Source: Zygnema cylindricum (lineage: Eukaryota > Streptophyta > Zygnematophyceae > Zygnematales > Zygnemataceae). From it: a DNA stretch of 64,000 bases. The stretch lies in contig JBBHKE010000769.1 of the NCBI GenBank assembly GCA_037447655.1, positions 194,047 through 258,046 on the forward strand. The letters run 5' to 3'. The notes under the pieces were generated by a model that was given only the letters and a program-made list of their open reading frames with translations, was not told the origin of the DNA and did no database searches. Below, one piece after another: positions 48,195-59,660 of the stretch (the stretch's first letter is position 1; each line of letters begins with the position of its first letter). The position numbers were made by a program, and so were the translations under genes.

Positions 48195-49166
48195 TGAAAT
48201 AGGATCTCCTACCTCTCTGAAAATCCCATTACTACCAACAATTCCAACCGCACATTCCACACATTGGAAAATACACATCCACATTGGACAACACTCACAT
48301 AAGGATAAACTTTAAATTAGAAGAAGCTTTTGTCCACATAACATTAGCTTGGTCTCTTGCCCTCATGGCTCAACCCTTCTTATTAAAGTGTTTTCCACTA
48401 CTCTCCACCCTCTAATAGTTCTATCTCTTAACTACTAATACACTATTTAGTTAGTAAGAGATTTCAATGCAAAAATGCCCTTTCTCCAATTTGGTATTAA
48501 CCGCTCATAACCAAGATCAGTTGGAATTTCCACAAACTTTCCCCTAAGGAAAAAGATGTCTATTCTCCTCTTGCACTTCACTATTTATCCATCATCGCCT
48601 TGGACAAGCCAGGCGAGAGTCAACGCTCCGTTTTAACAGGCTTTTACCTGGGCCAATCATTGATCAGCAAGGACTCAGACTGACTAATGCAAAAACGTGT
48701 GAAATCTCTTACTAACTACTTAGCACTTTACTAACCAATAAAACGTTACGTTTCCCTATGTAACGTTTACGTGCAAAAGTGCGCGCCAAACGAAACGCGT
48801 CTTCGCACGATCGTGCGTAACAAATTTCGCACGCGAAACTTCCTACTAAATTCCCTTAAGTGAAGGTGATGTTTCGTACTAAAATTTGTACAAAACGAAC
48901 CACCGTGCATACTAAACGTTTCATTATAACTTTATGAAACGTACACGCGAAATTTCGGTACTAATTTGACCCTTAACCCGTTTCAATGAAACCCACTTGT
49001 TATTTAGACCCCACGTTATCACCTAAATACACCTATCGCTATAACTTTTAAAGTATAACTCCAAATAGCATGATTCTTTCGCGGATGTCTACCAAATCTA
49101 GTACTCTATAATCATAACACCTAAATACCCCTTTATAAACAAGTCCCATCCGCTATTACTGTTACA
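48195..49166 (-). repeat. Gypsy 5' LTR
   Basis: 972 bp, TG...CA on the plus strand (TGAAATAGGATC to CTGTTACA). Serves as the uninterrupted reference for the enlarged LTR at 34529-36569. Confidence 0.93.
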
Positions 49167-49171
49167 ATAAT

Positions 49172-50099
49172 GGAGGGATTTGTCATTTTAAATTTTTCGT
49201 TTCAAATCCAAATTTTGAACTTTAGCATGGCTTTCAATTTAAAAATATTTCAAAACGCGGGAATAGAAGCGGGATCACGTAGAATTTGGTTCAAAATTGC
49301 CAAAATATTTCAAAACCTACGTCGTCGGTGTAATGTTCATAGCGCCATGGAAACACCTCCAGCTTACATGTTGTACGACAAAAATATGTTGGGAAAAAAT
49401 GCGGCGTCGTAACCCCGACAATCGGTTGTTCTAACTTCATCTATGAAACGCGACCAACTTTAGGAATGCGTGGATGGTAAACATGCCACGTGTTTTCGGC
49501 AACAGCCAATGATAATCTTACGACGGCGCCTGATTAGCTTTCGTCGTTGGATTACCGCCAATTAGAATTAACATGTATCCTAATAAGTGGTTTTTTTTCG
49601 TTTTATGTTCAATTAGAATTAACAATAACACTAATAAGAGGTTTGTTTGACGTTTGATATAAGTAAACGAATCCTTATTATTCTTAAGTCCCAATATTAC
49701 AATGCATTAATTCTAATAAAGCAACTCACAGGGCACCTTTTTAAGACTAAGGGTCCTTATTCAACGTCACACAACGTTCATACTCTCCCGGAACGACATG
49801 GAAATATAAATCAATCACTGAGTTCAATGTGCGTTATGTGGAAGGAAACTTAAACATAAAATACCTTATGTTATAGTTTCGTTCATTATACAATACAAAT
49901 CTAACTGAATTAACATATTGAAATTGTACGGTTACATAGCGCTATAACGTAACTGCGTTTTACAACCCGATGCATGGAGTCGACTATATGACGCGATAGT
50001 GTACGTTTCGTGTATGTTGTCCTCGCACCTTTTTTACTATTGTCAATTCAACGCATGTAAAACAAACTCTTATTAGAATCATGACTGAACTTAAGTGAA
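49172..50099. other. Gene-free AT-rich interval
   Basis: The 80-codon frame from 49170 has no recognisable domain. Two ATTAGAATTAACA blocks (49562, 49611) form a short direct repeat. Confidence 0.4.
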
Positions 50100-50434
50100 A
50101 GTACATAAGCTCGTACATTTCGACGGTTTTTACTCGTTCCTATTTTAGTGTATAATTATGAAAGGCGCAATGATTGTATATCCGCAAACCCAAAGTAGAA
50201 TTATGGATTTTTACGTTGGAAGGACGCGACGTCGTACGGATTGTCAAAATTTGTACTTCTACCTTTTTTAACGTATATGTTATGACGGCGGATCATGTAT
50301 ACCCAAAACAACGTTATGGAGAAATTACAATTAAACATTTTTTTGAAAATGGGATTGATACACAATTTAGCGTAAATGACACTAATTCTTTATTCACACT
50401 AATAATTTCTATACGCTAATAACGATTCACGGTG
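50100..50434. mobile_element. TA-type TIR element fragment, right end
   Basis: Ends CTAATAACGATTCACGGTG followed by TA (50435-50436). About 260 bp are the reverse complement of 7567-7830 in the element at 6004-8089. The left end was not located. Confidence 0.75.
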
Positions 50435-50454
50435 TACTGCATAGAATACTGTAC

Positions 50455-50579
50455 TGCATTGCACTGTACTGTGGTTGATACGATCCATGTGCGGTGGACT
50501 TTACATGTACCACGTAAGGTTTTGCATTGCACTGTACTGTGGTTGATACGATCCATGTACGGTGGACTTTTCATGTACC
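50455..50579. repeat. Direct tandem duplication, unit about 67 bp
   Basis: GCATTGCACTGTACTGTGGT...TGATACGATCCATGTRCGG occurs at 50457 and 50524. It lies immediately left of the tRNA-like LTR fragment. Confidence 0.9.
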
Positions 50580-50585
50580 AACATC

Positions 50586-50657
50586 GAGCTGGTGGCACAG
50601 TGGTAGTGCGTTCGCAGCTGAAGTGAAAGGTCCCAGGTTCGAACCCTGGCCGGCTCA
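50586..50657 (+). ncRNA. tRNA-like cloverleaf module, copy 1
   Basis: Folds as 7-bp acceptor GAGCTGG/CCGGCTC (one G-T pair), D arm GCAC/GTGC with A-box-like TGGCACAGTGG, anticodon arm TTCGC/GTGAA around the 7-nt loop AGCTGAA, a 5-nt variable region, T arm CCAGG/CCTGG with loop TTCGAAC (B box GGTTCGAACCC), then A. The loop has G where tRNAs have U33, and the nominal anticodon would be CTG, so it is probably not a working tRNA. It could serve as an RNA polymerase III promoter. Confidence 0.7.
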
Positions 50658-50703
50658 ATTTTCCCAAGTGTGGGACATGCTGAATCCCGGATTTCTAGGA
50701 AAT

Positions 50704-51897
50704 TGTTGGAATTCAAGTATTTTCTAGGTCTAGAGATTGCAAAATAAAAAGCAAAATAGTAGATATTGACAGCCTGCCTCTAACTCCTCCTCAAGTCCCC
50801 ACACTTGTCGCAGTCACTGAAGACTGGAGAAGGAGTTAGCCATGGCTGCCTGTGCTGTCTAGAAGGAGACAGACAGTTGTTTTATAGGGGGTTTTTCTCT
50901 AAAAGGTAGTTTTGACAGGGCCAGGATTTGATCCTGCTACCTGCCACTTGTCTCAACCGCAACAACCGGTAGTCTTAACCAGATAGTCTAAATTACATTA
51001 GATATTACGGGGTATGATGTTTATTTAAACAGTTACAATAATACTAATTCATTTAACTAGAACTATATGCATAGAGCATAGAAACAGTTATGTAAAGTAC
51101 GACGTACGGTACTACTACAAAATAAATACCGCGCAGTTTGTTTGACGCCGGAAAGAATACCGAGCAGGTATTTATGACGGCCACAATTGAAACCCGAAAT
51201 TGATCGGACGGCCGCGAAGGATGCCGAGATCGCGGCATACGATTTTGGCGGTTTGCGATCACCGCCACATTGCGTGACACGTGGTAACACTACGTTGGAT
51301 TGCGGCAACTCCGGAGATTACGGGAACAAATCCGGATATGACACGTGTCGACATTTTGGCCATGTCGTACAATGGCCGTACAGAAAGTACACCGGCACCT
51401 GTACTTTTCTGTACGACACAGTAATCTGATTGGTGCCGTACTTCAGTAGATAGAGTTTTAGAGAGGGAATAGGACTTAGATAAATTTTGGATAGGCACTG
51501 CCTCTCCCAGAGAGCACCCTGTATAAATGGCAAACTTTGGGCAGCCATAACTATCAATTTACTTGACCATTTTCAGTGATTCTTTTTGCTGCGGACTCAG
51601 GGGAGTCCAGGCTACACAGGGGTGTAGTCGGTCAGAGTTTTTGTATGCCAGGGTGGCTGTATTTCTAAGGGAAAGTCAAAGTGGGTGAATGTGTCCAAAT
51701 CTCACATTCTAACTTTGCATTCTGTGGTGGAACTGAGCACACAGAAAGTGTTATTTCACAGGGGTGAATCAATATTGGGGTTCTGACTGTCAAGGGGTCA
51801 GTCACTTGGGTTTATATTAACTTGGAGTCGGCACTATCTAGATTAGCTTCTTTTGGATCTGCATACTCTGAGGGCCAATGGAGGTCTCAGAGTTTCA
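50704..51897 (+). mobile_element. Copia-family solo LTR inserted at the end of the TRIM-like 5' LTR
   Basis: TGTTGGAATTCAAG...GGTCTCAGAGTTTCA, 1194 bp, shares TATTTTCTAGGTC, AGTTAGCCATGG, GGATTTGATCC and the terminal block with the LTRs at 8.7-17.8 kb. It splits AGGAAAT from CTATCA, which are adjacent in the other TRIM-like LTR (52188-52199). No target duplication is visible. Confidence 0.82.
51522..51529 (+). promoter_or_regulatory. TATA box of the solo LTR
   Basis: TATAAATG in the same position and context (AGAGCACCCTG upstream) as TATAAAAG in the LTR at 10368. Confidence 0.55.
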
Positions 51898-51903
51898 CTA
51901 TCA

Positions 51904-51916
51904 TGGTATCGGAGCC
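51904..51916 (+). promoter_or_regulatory. Primer-binding site of the TRIM-like unit
   Basis: TGGTATCGGAGCC directly after the LTR terminus CTATCA. It is close to the initiator-methionine tRNA complement TGGTATCAGAGC. The matching purine tract TGAGGGGGGG is at 51951-51960, directly before the 3' LTR. Confidence 0.75.
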
Positions 51917-52065
51917 AGCGGGATTGCGGATGGTTTGACCGGCTTTCCCGTGAGGGGGGGTGTTGGATTGGCACGTGAAGCCGGTCCAATACGGGGTAGA
52001 ATATGGAAATATCCATACTCGAGCCGCCCGTAATAAATGGGTACGGACCCACCAGTCTCAACATC

Positions 52066-52137
52066 GAGCTGGTGGCACAGTGGTAGTGCGTTCGCAGCTG
52101 AAGTGAAAGGTCCCAGGTTCGAACCCTAGCCGGCTCA
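52066..52137 (+). ncRNA. tRNA-like cloverleaf module, copy 2
   Basis: Identical to copy 1 except one G-to-A change in the T stem (CCTAG), which breaks a pair. It lies inside the complete 3' LTR. Confidence 0.65.
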
Positions 52138-52354
52138 ATTTTCCCAAGTGTGGGACATGCTGAATCCCGGATTTCTAGGAAATCTATCACTGCAAAGTAC
52201 GGTTGAAGTGTCGACAATTCGTATGAAGGCTGCACAAAATCTATGTATTGTGTGAATTATTTCGCTGGAAAAAAGTGGAATTTATTTTCGCCTCTTTTAT
52301 TTATGTCTATTGCCGCCTTTTTGCATCCGATGTACGTAACTCTACACCTTTTTA

Positions 52355-52858
52355 TACCGTGAATTGTAATTAGAGTAAAGAAAAAATTTTAGTAAAAAAA
52401 GAAAAAAAAAATGAGTTATGAATTATAATTGTGTGATAAACCTTTTTCAAAAAGGAATTTTACTCTAATTTATCAATAACTCTAATTTGTGCGTAAATTT
52501 GGGCGCTGAATATATCCACTGTAATTAAGTACAAGTACAGAATGTTACAAACCGTACAGTTTCACGTCATTATGATGTTGCATTATATGGTTTGTTGAAA
52601 CGCAATTACATGAAAACGGCCTATACTTAATCATTATTTATACCTTTTGCTAAATAAAGTACAATTTTTCATGGCCAGACAACGACCGTACGCCACACTA
52701 TTTAGAACGGCATTGTATTAGAGTTGTAAACGCTCATTCTAAAAGTACCTTAAACAACGCAAAGACTAATTTAGAATAATGTACTCTATTTATAGTGAGA
52801 GAGTCAACATTTGGGGTGACGGAATTAGCGTATATTACTCTAATTATGATTCGCCGTG
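52355..52858. mobile_element. TA-type TIR element, uninterrupted relative of the 4.9-17.8 kb element
   Basis: Ends TACCGTGAATTGTAATTAGAG and CTCTAATTATGATTCGCCGTG, flanked by TA (52353-52354, 52859-52860), 504 bp. It aligns in order with the scattered pieces of the outer nest element, with GTAATTAG, TTTACTCTAA and TTAGCGT present once each at the sites occupied there. Non-coding. Confidence 0.85.
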
Positions 52859-53186
52859 TAGTGTTCTACGAACGCAAAAGTACAGGTAAGTACCACTTTA
52901 AATAAATATAGTTTTTCTTTCATACCGTCGTCAGAGATCGCAAACGGTCAACCTAAACCGTAACCGACCGTTAACCGACCGCCCGCGTCGGATCCGGAAC
53001 GGATTCGGTTGCCAAATTTGGGGGGTCGGGCGGATTCGGGTGGGTGATTCACGAAAAAAAAAAAAAAAATTGATTACGGTCGGGTAAGCAAAAAACGAAA
53101 AAAAATGAAGGTTTTGTACTGTCAATACAATCCAACATGATTGTACTTTGTACTCTTGGTATCGTGGAAGGTAAACGGGAAGGTAA

Positions 53187-53967
53187 CGCCTTATGTACTC
53201 TATATCGACACCCCAAAATTTTGACATTGATACTTGAAATATAATAAATTACGATATTCAAGGAAGTGGACCATATTCTGTCACGTCTCCTGACATTACA
53301 TTAGAATGGATGACGCTAATTTTTTCTTTATACAAACAGTTTCTATCGCTAATAACGATTCACGGTGCACAATACACTGTCAATCGCTATTAGAGTATGT
53401 AACGCCAATTCGGTGCCCTTTAAAAAAAAAAAAAAAACATGAAATACAATTAATAAGCTATTTCGTACGTGGACCATAAAATGCCACGTCTCAGGTACTA
53501 AATTAGAATCAATAACGCTAATTGTTTTTTGACGCTATTTAATCCTTGACTATAATAGCGATTGGCGGTGTACACCGCGAATCTTTATTTGTGTCGAAGT
53601 TTAAACAGTGTAGAAAAACTAGTGCTATTGATTCTTTTTTAGTGTGAGAGACGTGGCAGATTATGGTCCACGTTCTTAAAGAGCGTTATTAATTCTATTT
53701 CGCGAAATAAATCGATATTTTAAGAACCCAAATTAGTGACTTTGACATTAATAACGACTCACGGTGTACTGTACACATGAATCGTTATTAGCCTTATGTA
53801 CTCTATATCGGCACCCCAAATTTTTTACATTGATACCTTAAACAAAATTAAACTTACCTAAATTAGAATAATGAAAAAATTAGAATCATTTACTCTATTT
53901 GATGTAATAGAGTCGAAATTTCGAGCGACCGAATTAGAGTAATTTACTCTAATTACGATTCGCGGTG
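53187..53967. mobile_element. Array of four TA-type MITEs
   Basis: Copies at 53187-53367 (left end missing), 53375-53570, 53573-53766 and 53774-53967. Ends are CACYGYSAATCGYTATTAG-like and flanked by TA. The second and third share a single TA (53571-53572). Two subfamilies are present (CAATCGCTATTAG and GAATCGTTATTAG ends). Confidence 0.85.
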
Positions 53968-53991
53968 TAGTTTTGAAGTGCGGAAATTGCG

Positions 53992-54900
53992 ATGTTGAAA
54001 GTTTTGAAAACGGTGAAAGCGTGCGCGTCTATTTCAGTATTTTCAGTCCGGGCTGTAAAGCGACAAATTTCCAAAAGTTCGCGCTCGCGCCTTCAAATTA
54101 GTACAAACATAGTTCGTGTCAATTTCACGACCTTGCAAAGCAAACCTCTCGGATGGAGGAATGCATTGGATCACGTTCCTAAATCCCAACCTGTTGGCAT
54201 ACGGAAAAGACACCTCAAGCCGTACGGAACCCTGTCGTTCCGTTCTCCTTGGGGAAGTTTTCATTCCGTACACAAACTCCGCCTGTTCTTTAAATCATAG
54301 TTCAAAGTAGGTGAAACTGTGAAAGTAGGCCCATACAATATGCCTATTGTACGCAAAACATACAATATGACCTTAAGACCCATATTGTATTGGTCGCAAA
54401 ATGAAAACAAATAGTAACGGGGTTGAATTGCATATCGACCGATAGAGAATTAAACGTCATGTCTAAATTTTGAAAAACATTCGGACAAAAAAATATTTTT
54501 CTGTGAGTTTTGAGGTATTTTTTATTTAAACCGTCAGATTTGGACTATCGGACGGTCGCTGATCAAAGTATCGATTTAAGAAGATCACATGAAAAGCCCA
54601 TAACACAACTTACGTTAAAGGCGCCTACAAAAGGCCTACAATAGAAACGCCCACTTTTGAACTATGCTTTAGATAGGTTCAGTCTTCTACCGTACAGTAT
54701 CCGCGAACATTAAATTTAAACGTCAAAGCCACAGTGCAGTGAGTAACTACGCTCAGGCGGTTCCTTGTGTACGGTCTTTTTTCCAATAGGGAAAAAACAA
54801 AAGTTCCTCAATTCCGCGAAATGCGTTCGGGCAACTTGATAAAATATCACGCTAGGAAATATAAAATGTACCTGTGAGAACGATGAATAAAATGTGCGGA
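53992..54900. other. Interval without a recognised gene
   Basis: A 102-codon plus-strand frame (53992-54300) has a Met start and basic composition but no motif I recognise. The rest is AT-rich. Confidence 0.35.
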
Positions 54901-54946
54901 TATTCCGTGCGTAATTTGCACGCCATGAAAATTATACTGTACAGTA

Positions 54947-55500
54947 CACCGGCAATCGCTATAGAGTAAATAACGCTAATTCGGTGCCCTTTTTTCCGGC
55001 AAATACAATCCATAATCCAAAAAAACCTGAAATACAATCCATAATTCTATTTTTCCCATTATTCTAATTAGGGTTTTTTTCAATTAGCGTTAATAATGGA
55101 AGTACACGGCGATAGAAATAGTGTGGCATACGGACAGGGTATCTTCGTAATAAATGGTACTTTTTGAGTTACAAAGGCATAAAAAGACACTTAACATTAT
55201 TGCGCACACATGTGAATGTGCACTGGAAGAAAGAGACGCAAACTTGTCAATTCATATGTTCGTCCGTCGACAGGGTGAACAGAGCGACGGCCGTACGAAT
55301 TGTCAGATTTTGTACGAGTACACATATTACTGTAGACATCGAAAGGGCGGGTATTTATTATTCAGGACAACCCAAATTACAGTTAGGGATCAATTAGTAT
55401 ATATATATATTTAAAAAAAAAAAAAATCCCCGATTAGTGTTAATAACACTAATTTCTTTTTACGCTATTTATTCCTTTACTCTAATAGCGATTGACGGTG
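54947..55500. mobile_element. TA-type element, 554 bp
   Basis: Ends CACCGGCAATCGCTATAGAG and CTCTAATAGCGATTGACGGTG, flanked by TA (54945-54946, 55501-55502). It shares TAACGCTAATTCGGTGCCC with the MITE at 53375. The interior is longer than in the MITEs but encodes no transposase. Confidence 0.85.
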
Positions 55501-55917
55501 TAGCTGTAGTTCGGTACTCAAATTTTGTGTACTTTATTGTGCTGTACTTGTAGTGAGCTCGTACGCACTAAATATTCAGGATGATTTAATTCGACACTTC
55601 AACTACACGTGTGAAATGTTCTCGAGCAACTTGAAGTCAACCATTTGCACGAAACAAAGTAAAAAAAAGAAATCTTTGAAGCTAAGAAAAAAGTTCTGAC
55701 TTGCCAAAGTCTTTGGGCAGCCGGCTGGAAAATTACCTTTTTGTATTGCATTTCGTCTTTTACCCATCTGAATCGTTTCTTTGATTCTTTCCTATCTCCT
55801 TTTGTTTCTGCTCAATTTCTGCTTCACACGTTTGCCATTTATTGCCATCTGTAGCTTGTTTTGCAGCCCTCTCGAAGGGCTTCTCTCTTTGCTCTTTTTT
55901 TCGGTTGCGTATCCGCC

Positions 55918-58900
55918 ATGGCTGCTGAGGTGGAATTTCGGTGCTTCGTTGGAGGCCTCTCCTGGGGCACAGACGAACGGCTTCTGATGGACGAGTTTCG
56001 CGATTATCAAGTCACAGAGGCTAAGGTCGGTGGAAAGGACAGCTGGCATCCTGCCATTGGCGGGAAAAGTATTCGTTAATATCGAAAGAATTCGCTGTGA
56101 TTCCCTGTGGTTCGTTGTGAAAGATTATTCGCTGTGCTTCGTTAAAGTTAAAACCACCAAGCTCGTCTTTACTATCATCGAGGTCGACGGTCGGTCGTTT
56201 TTTTTATGCCAGTTTATACGGTTTTTGAGGAAATGCTTGTGAAAGTTTTTCCTTTATTTTGTGTCACATAACGGATTGAGTATCACTGGATTGGCTAACT
56301 TTGTAGTGGAGCATTGCTGCTTTCATTTATTTTGCATGCATTTTTTTTTTTTGGTTTGTTTTGTTTCTGTCCTTCGCTTTTGGTTTTTTTTCTCCCTCGG
56401 ATTGTTGTTGTTGTTTTTGTTGTTTTATGACTTCTATGTGGTTCATGATAAACTATTTTGAAGTTTCATGTATCTATACCAATAATAGTGTGGAAATTGA
56501 CTATGTTTATTTTCCGGTGGATGCCATGTCGGAGATTACATTTAGTATAGATTGAGGTACTCTGCAATTGTTCAGTTGCGATTCACAAATATGTCGTCAT
56601 TTTCATGAATATGTTCCTTTTTCTTAAAATGTTGTCCGTTTACTGTTATATGGTATTTTTTCAGCAGAAAGAAGGTATAAATTTGTTCCCTTAGAAGGAA
56701 CAACGTTCATGATTTTTTTGAAGATTTAAAGGTTGAACAGAAACTCCAGGTTGTTGTTCATTTGCAGTGGATTTAGGGTTTGTATATGTATGGCTATCTT
56801 TGTCAGTTTGCGATTCTGTCTATCTTTTGTCTGTGTTTGTATTTTTGTACCATATACCACATATGTCATATTCTGTGCCATATCTGATGTTGTGTGATTT
56901 TTCTTATGGTTTTGTACCGTACTGTACCATTCCTTACTATATGGGATACTGTTCTGTATATGATATGGTGTATTACTGTTCTGTACGGTATGTGATATGA
57001 TACCATACTGTGCGAGTACCTTTCTGATACACTTCCTATATGATATGGTACCTTGCTGTACTGTAATGTATATTATTTCATACCTCACCATGTGGGATAC
57101 CATACAGTACTGAATGTGTATGGCATCATATTCTATTTTGTTTTAGCGTCTCTGACTGACTCAAAAATGCGTTTTTGAAGTGGTTATTTTTGTGTATTTG
57201 TTTGTTTTGTTTCTGTTTACGTTATACATGTTATATTCTACATTACACATTTTTTATCTTTTACTGCTTTCAGAATAGTTGGCTGGTCTTTGAGTGGTTG
57301 GTTGCTTGCTATGTTTTTGCTCATTTTGGAAATTTTACTGTTGCAACTTTTTTAAGTTTTTCTCTCCTTTTTCTCGTCTGTTAGCTGGAAATCCGAAAAG
57401 CGTTGGTCTCCTCTGGTTGCTGTTGACTGCACTTACTAGTTTTTACCTTATTCCTCTCTTACTCTCTCGTCTTTTGCTGGCCAGATTTGTTGCAAGAGGT
57501 TTGTGGCACTTGACATTAAGTGTTTGTTCTCCGGATGCTCAGTGTGTTGAACTTGTCTGTTTGGTCCTCCTTTCTTTTCAGTCTTTGTTTTTAACATCCT
57601 TCAGTCTTGTTGTTCACAGATCACTAGTGATGCTGTCATTTGTGTTCTGCATTCTTTTTATGGTTTTCTCTAATTGCCTGTTTGTACTTCTTATCATTTT
57701 TGCATTTCATCTTTATCAATATTAGTTACTAAACTGATGTTTTTAAATGTTTATGGGGGCATGAAATATGGGAATCTTATTTCTCATCATATGCTTCCTT
57801 CACTTACGTCTGTGATTCTTCAGTCTTGTTTTTACTTGTGGTTTCTTATTATTCATGTAACTTGGGGCTATCTATCTATTTTATGATTTATTGGTAGCTT
57901 TAGGAAACATCCTGTCTCTTTTTCTTCCGTCTTTCTTTTCGACTCGGTTGTCTGAGTTTTTTGCCTTTTTTTGATGTGGAATGGTGAAATTATTCCTTTC
58001 CTGTGTCGCTCAGGAAGAAATTGACTGTATTTGAGATTTACTCTTATTCCTGGTCCTGTACAGAATGTCTGGCGGTTATGTCTATTATTTTGAGTCTATT
58101 TGAGATTTGGTATTGGATTTCGGTTTTTCTAAACTCAATCTTTGCAAGCCATTTGTGTATTTGAGATTTGGTTTCGGATTTTAGGGTTTGGGGGATCTGC
58201 CGCGTCTCGTGGAAGAATTTGGTGTGTTGTGCGATTCTGCCCACTCAATGATTTTGTCCTTTCCTGGAAAAATGTGATATTTTTAATTCATCAGATGACT
58301 GGGACAGTGGAGTTGTCCGTATTTTCCACCACTTGGTCGAATGGATGAATGGGTCGATGTGGAGGGATCGGGGATAGCCGTGTCCGGTTTTTTTTTTCGT
58401 TACTATTTCTGCCTGGGACGTAAACTGAAACTTTTGGAAATTGAAGAAGCGCTTGCAAAAGATCGTATGTTTTTGGTCACTTGGGATGCACAAAATGGAC
58501 GGCGACAGAAGCAAATTTTGTCGCCAATGAAGGTCACATTTGCACGATCTGGTCCGTCCGTTTCCGATTGCTCATATGGATGCCTGTGACAAGAGAATGT
58601 GACAAGATAATGTGAGAAGAGAATGTGACAAGAGTAACGGGAACATGCCTCCAGACCCGGATTAAGTTGTCTGCTTCCATTAATTCTGGAGGAGGCTCAG
58701 AAAGGAAAGTGGAAAGGTAAGGAAAACCTGTGGAATGAAATTACTCCAAAATTGAGGTAGACGTCCTCTAACAGGTCTCCGAACTTGGTTGTGAGTGCGC
58801 TGTATGGCTCTGTGTGATAACTTTTATGACAGGAGAGATATTCCTGACAGTCTTTCAAAAGGATTTGGAAGTCTGATACAGGATCAACGCACGGGCCATT

Positions 58901-59660
58901 GGTATAATGCACTCCCAATGGTGTAAAAACATCTCATCTTTTTCCTCTACTTTTGGAGGACGACTCGTTTTCCCTCAAAAGTGTTTGCTAACACAGTACA
59001 AGGTTGCCTCTTTGTCATTTGCATATGTTTGTTGAAACTAGAGTTGTTCTTCTTCTCCTCTCTTATTGTCAGGTGATTCTGGATCGAGACACTGGTCGTT
59101 CTCGCGGGTTCGGTTATGTGACTTTTTCTGATAAGAGGAGTATGGATGATGCCATTGAGGGAATGAATGGAAAGGAGATTGATGGACGAACAATTACGGT
59201 AAATGTTGCTCAACCTCGGCGAAGCTCCGGGGGTGGTGGTGGTGGTGGAGGAGGAAGGTATTCTGGTGGAGGAGGAGACCGTTTTGGTGGTGGAGATAGG
59301 AGAGAAGGCGGAGGTGGTGGTGGTGGTGGAAATGGTGAATGTTTCAAATGCGGTCATCCTGGTCATTGGGCTCGTGACTGTCCCTCAAGTGGAGGAGGAG
59401 GAGGAGGAGGAGGATCTCGTGGATATAATGATCGCCGAGGAGGTGGAGATGGTGATCGCCGTGGAAGTGGAGGATATGATGGAGATCGTTACGGATCATC
59501 GAGGTCATATGGGTCGTCTGACCGTTACGGTGGAGGCTCTGACCGTTATAGTGGACGGTCGTCGGGAGGACCGTCCCGGTATGAAGGGAGAGGAGAACGT
59601 TCGGCTCCATATGATCGCCCCAGCGGTGGGAGTAGCCGATCTCGTGACGATCGTTATTGA
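55918..59660 (+). CDS. RZ-1-like glycine-rich RNA-binding protein (RRM plus zinc knuckle), two exons
   Basis: Exons 55918-56025 and 59073-59660 join in frame (GT-AG, 3047-bp intron) to 231 codons. The intron splits a single RRM: RNP2-like RCFVGGLSW at about residue 8 in exon 1, RNP1 RGFGYVTF at about 46 in exon 2, with GRTITVNVAQPR closing the domain near 85. A glycine run follows, then one CCHC knuckle CFKCGHPGHWARDC (about 125-138), then a Gly/Arg/Ser/Tyr-rich tail with DRYG and SDRYGGG repeats. This order matches plant RZ-1 proteins, nuclear RNA-binding factors tied to splicing and cold response. Start chosen at the ATG giving the RRM N-terminus (MAAEVEFRCF). The donor is GTCGGT, weaker than consensus. 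Confidence 0.93.

Larger units (their letters stand above)
34529..49166 (-). mobile_element. Full-length Ty3/Gypsy retrotransposon with nested insertions, duplication ATAAT
   Basis: Coding is on the minus strand. LTRs are at 34529-36569 (3', enlarged by two insertions) and 48195-49166 (5', 972 bp). Flanking ATAAT is at 34524-34528 and 49167-49171. The PBS TGGTATCAAAGC follows the 5' LTR and a purine tract precedes the 3' LTR. Order is gag, knuckles, protease, reverse transcriptase, RNase H, integrase and chromodomain-like tail, which is the Gypsy order. Many stops and frameshifts show long decay. Without insertions the element would be about 7.8 kb. Confidence 0.95.
50579..52199 (+). mobile_element. 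TRIM-like LTR unit whose LTR carries a tRNA-shaped sequence
   Basis: A partial 5' LTR (50579-50703, continuing at 51898-51903 after a foreign LTR), PBS (51904-51916), purine tract (51951-51960) and complete 3' LTR (51961-52199, TGTTGGATTGG...CTATCA, 239 bp). The interior is only 57 bp, so this would be a terminal-repeat retrotransposon in miniature. Both LTR copies share about 125 bp: tRNA-like module, TTTTCCCAAGTGTGGGACAT, ATTTCTAGGAAAT, CTATCA. The left LTR lacks its first 100 bp or so. An alternative is two independent tRNA-derived SINE copies, but the shared CTATCA next to the PBS favours the LTR reading. Confidence 0.65.

Noticed and set aside
50586-50657. Functional tRNA-Gln (anticodon CTG)
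   Set aside because: U33 is replaced by G, and the sequence is embedded in a repeated LTR-like unit with a decayed second copy.
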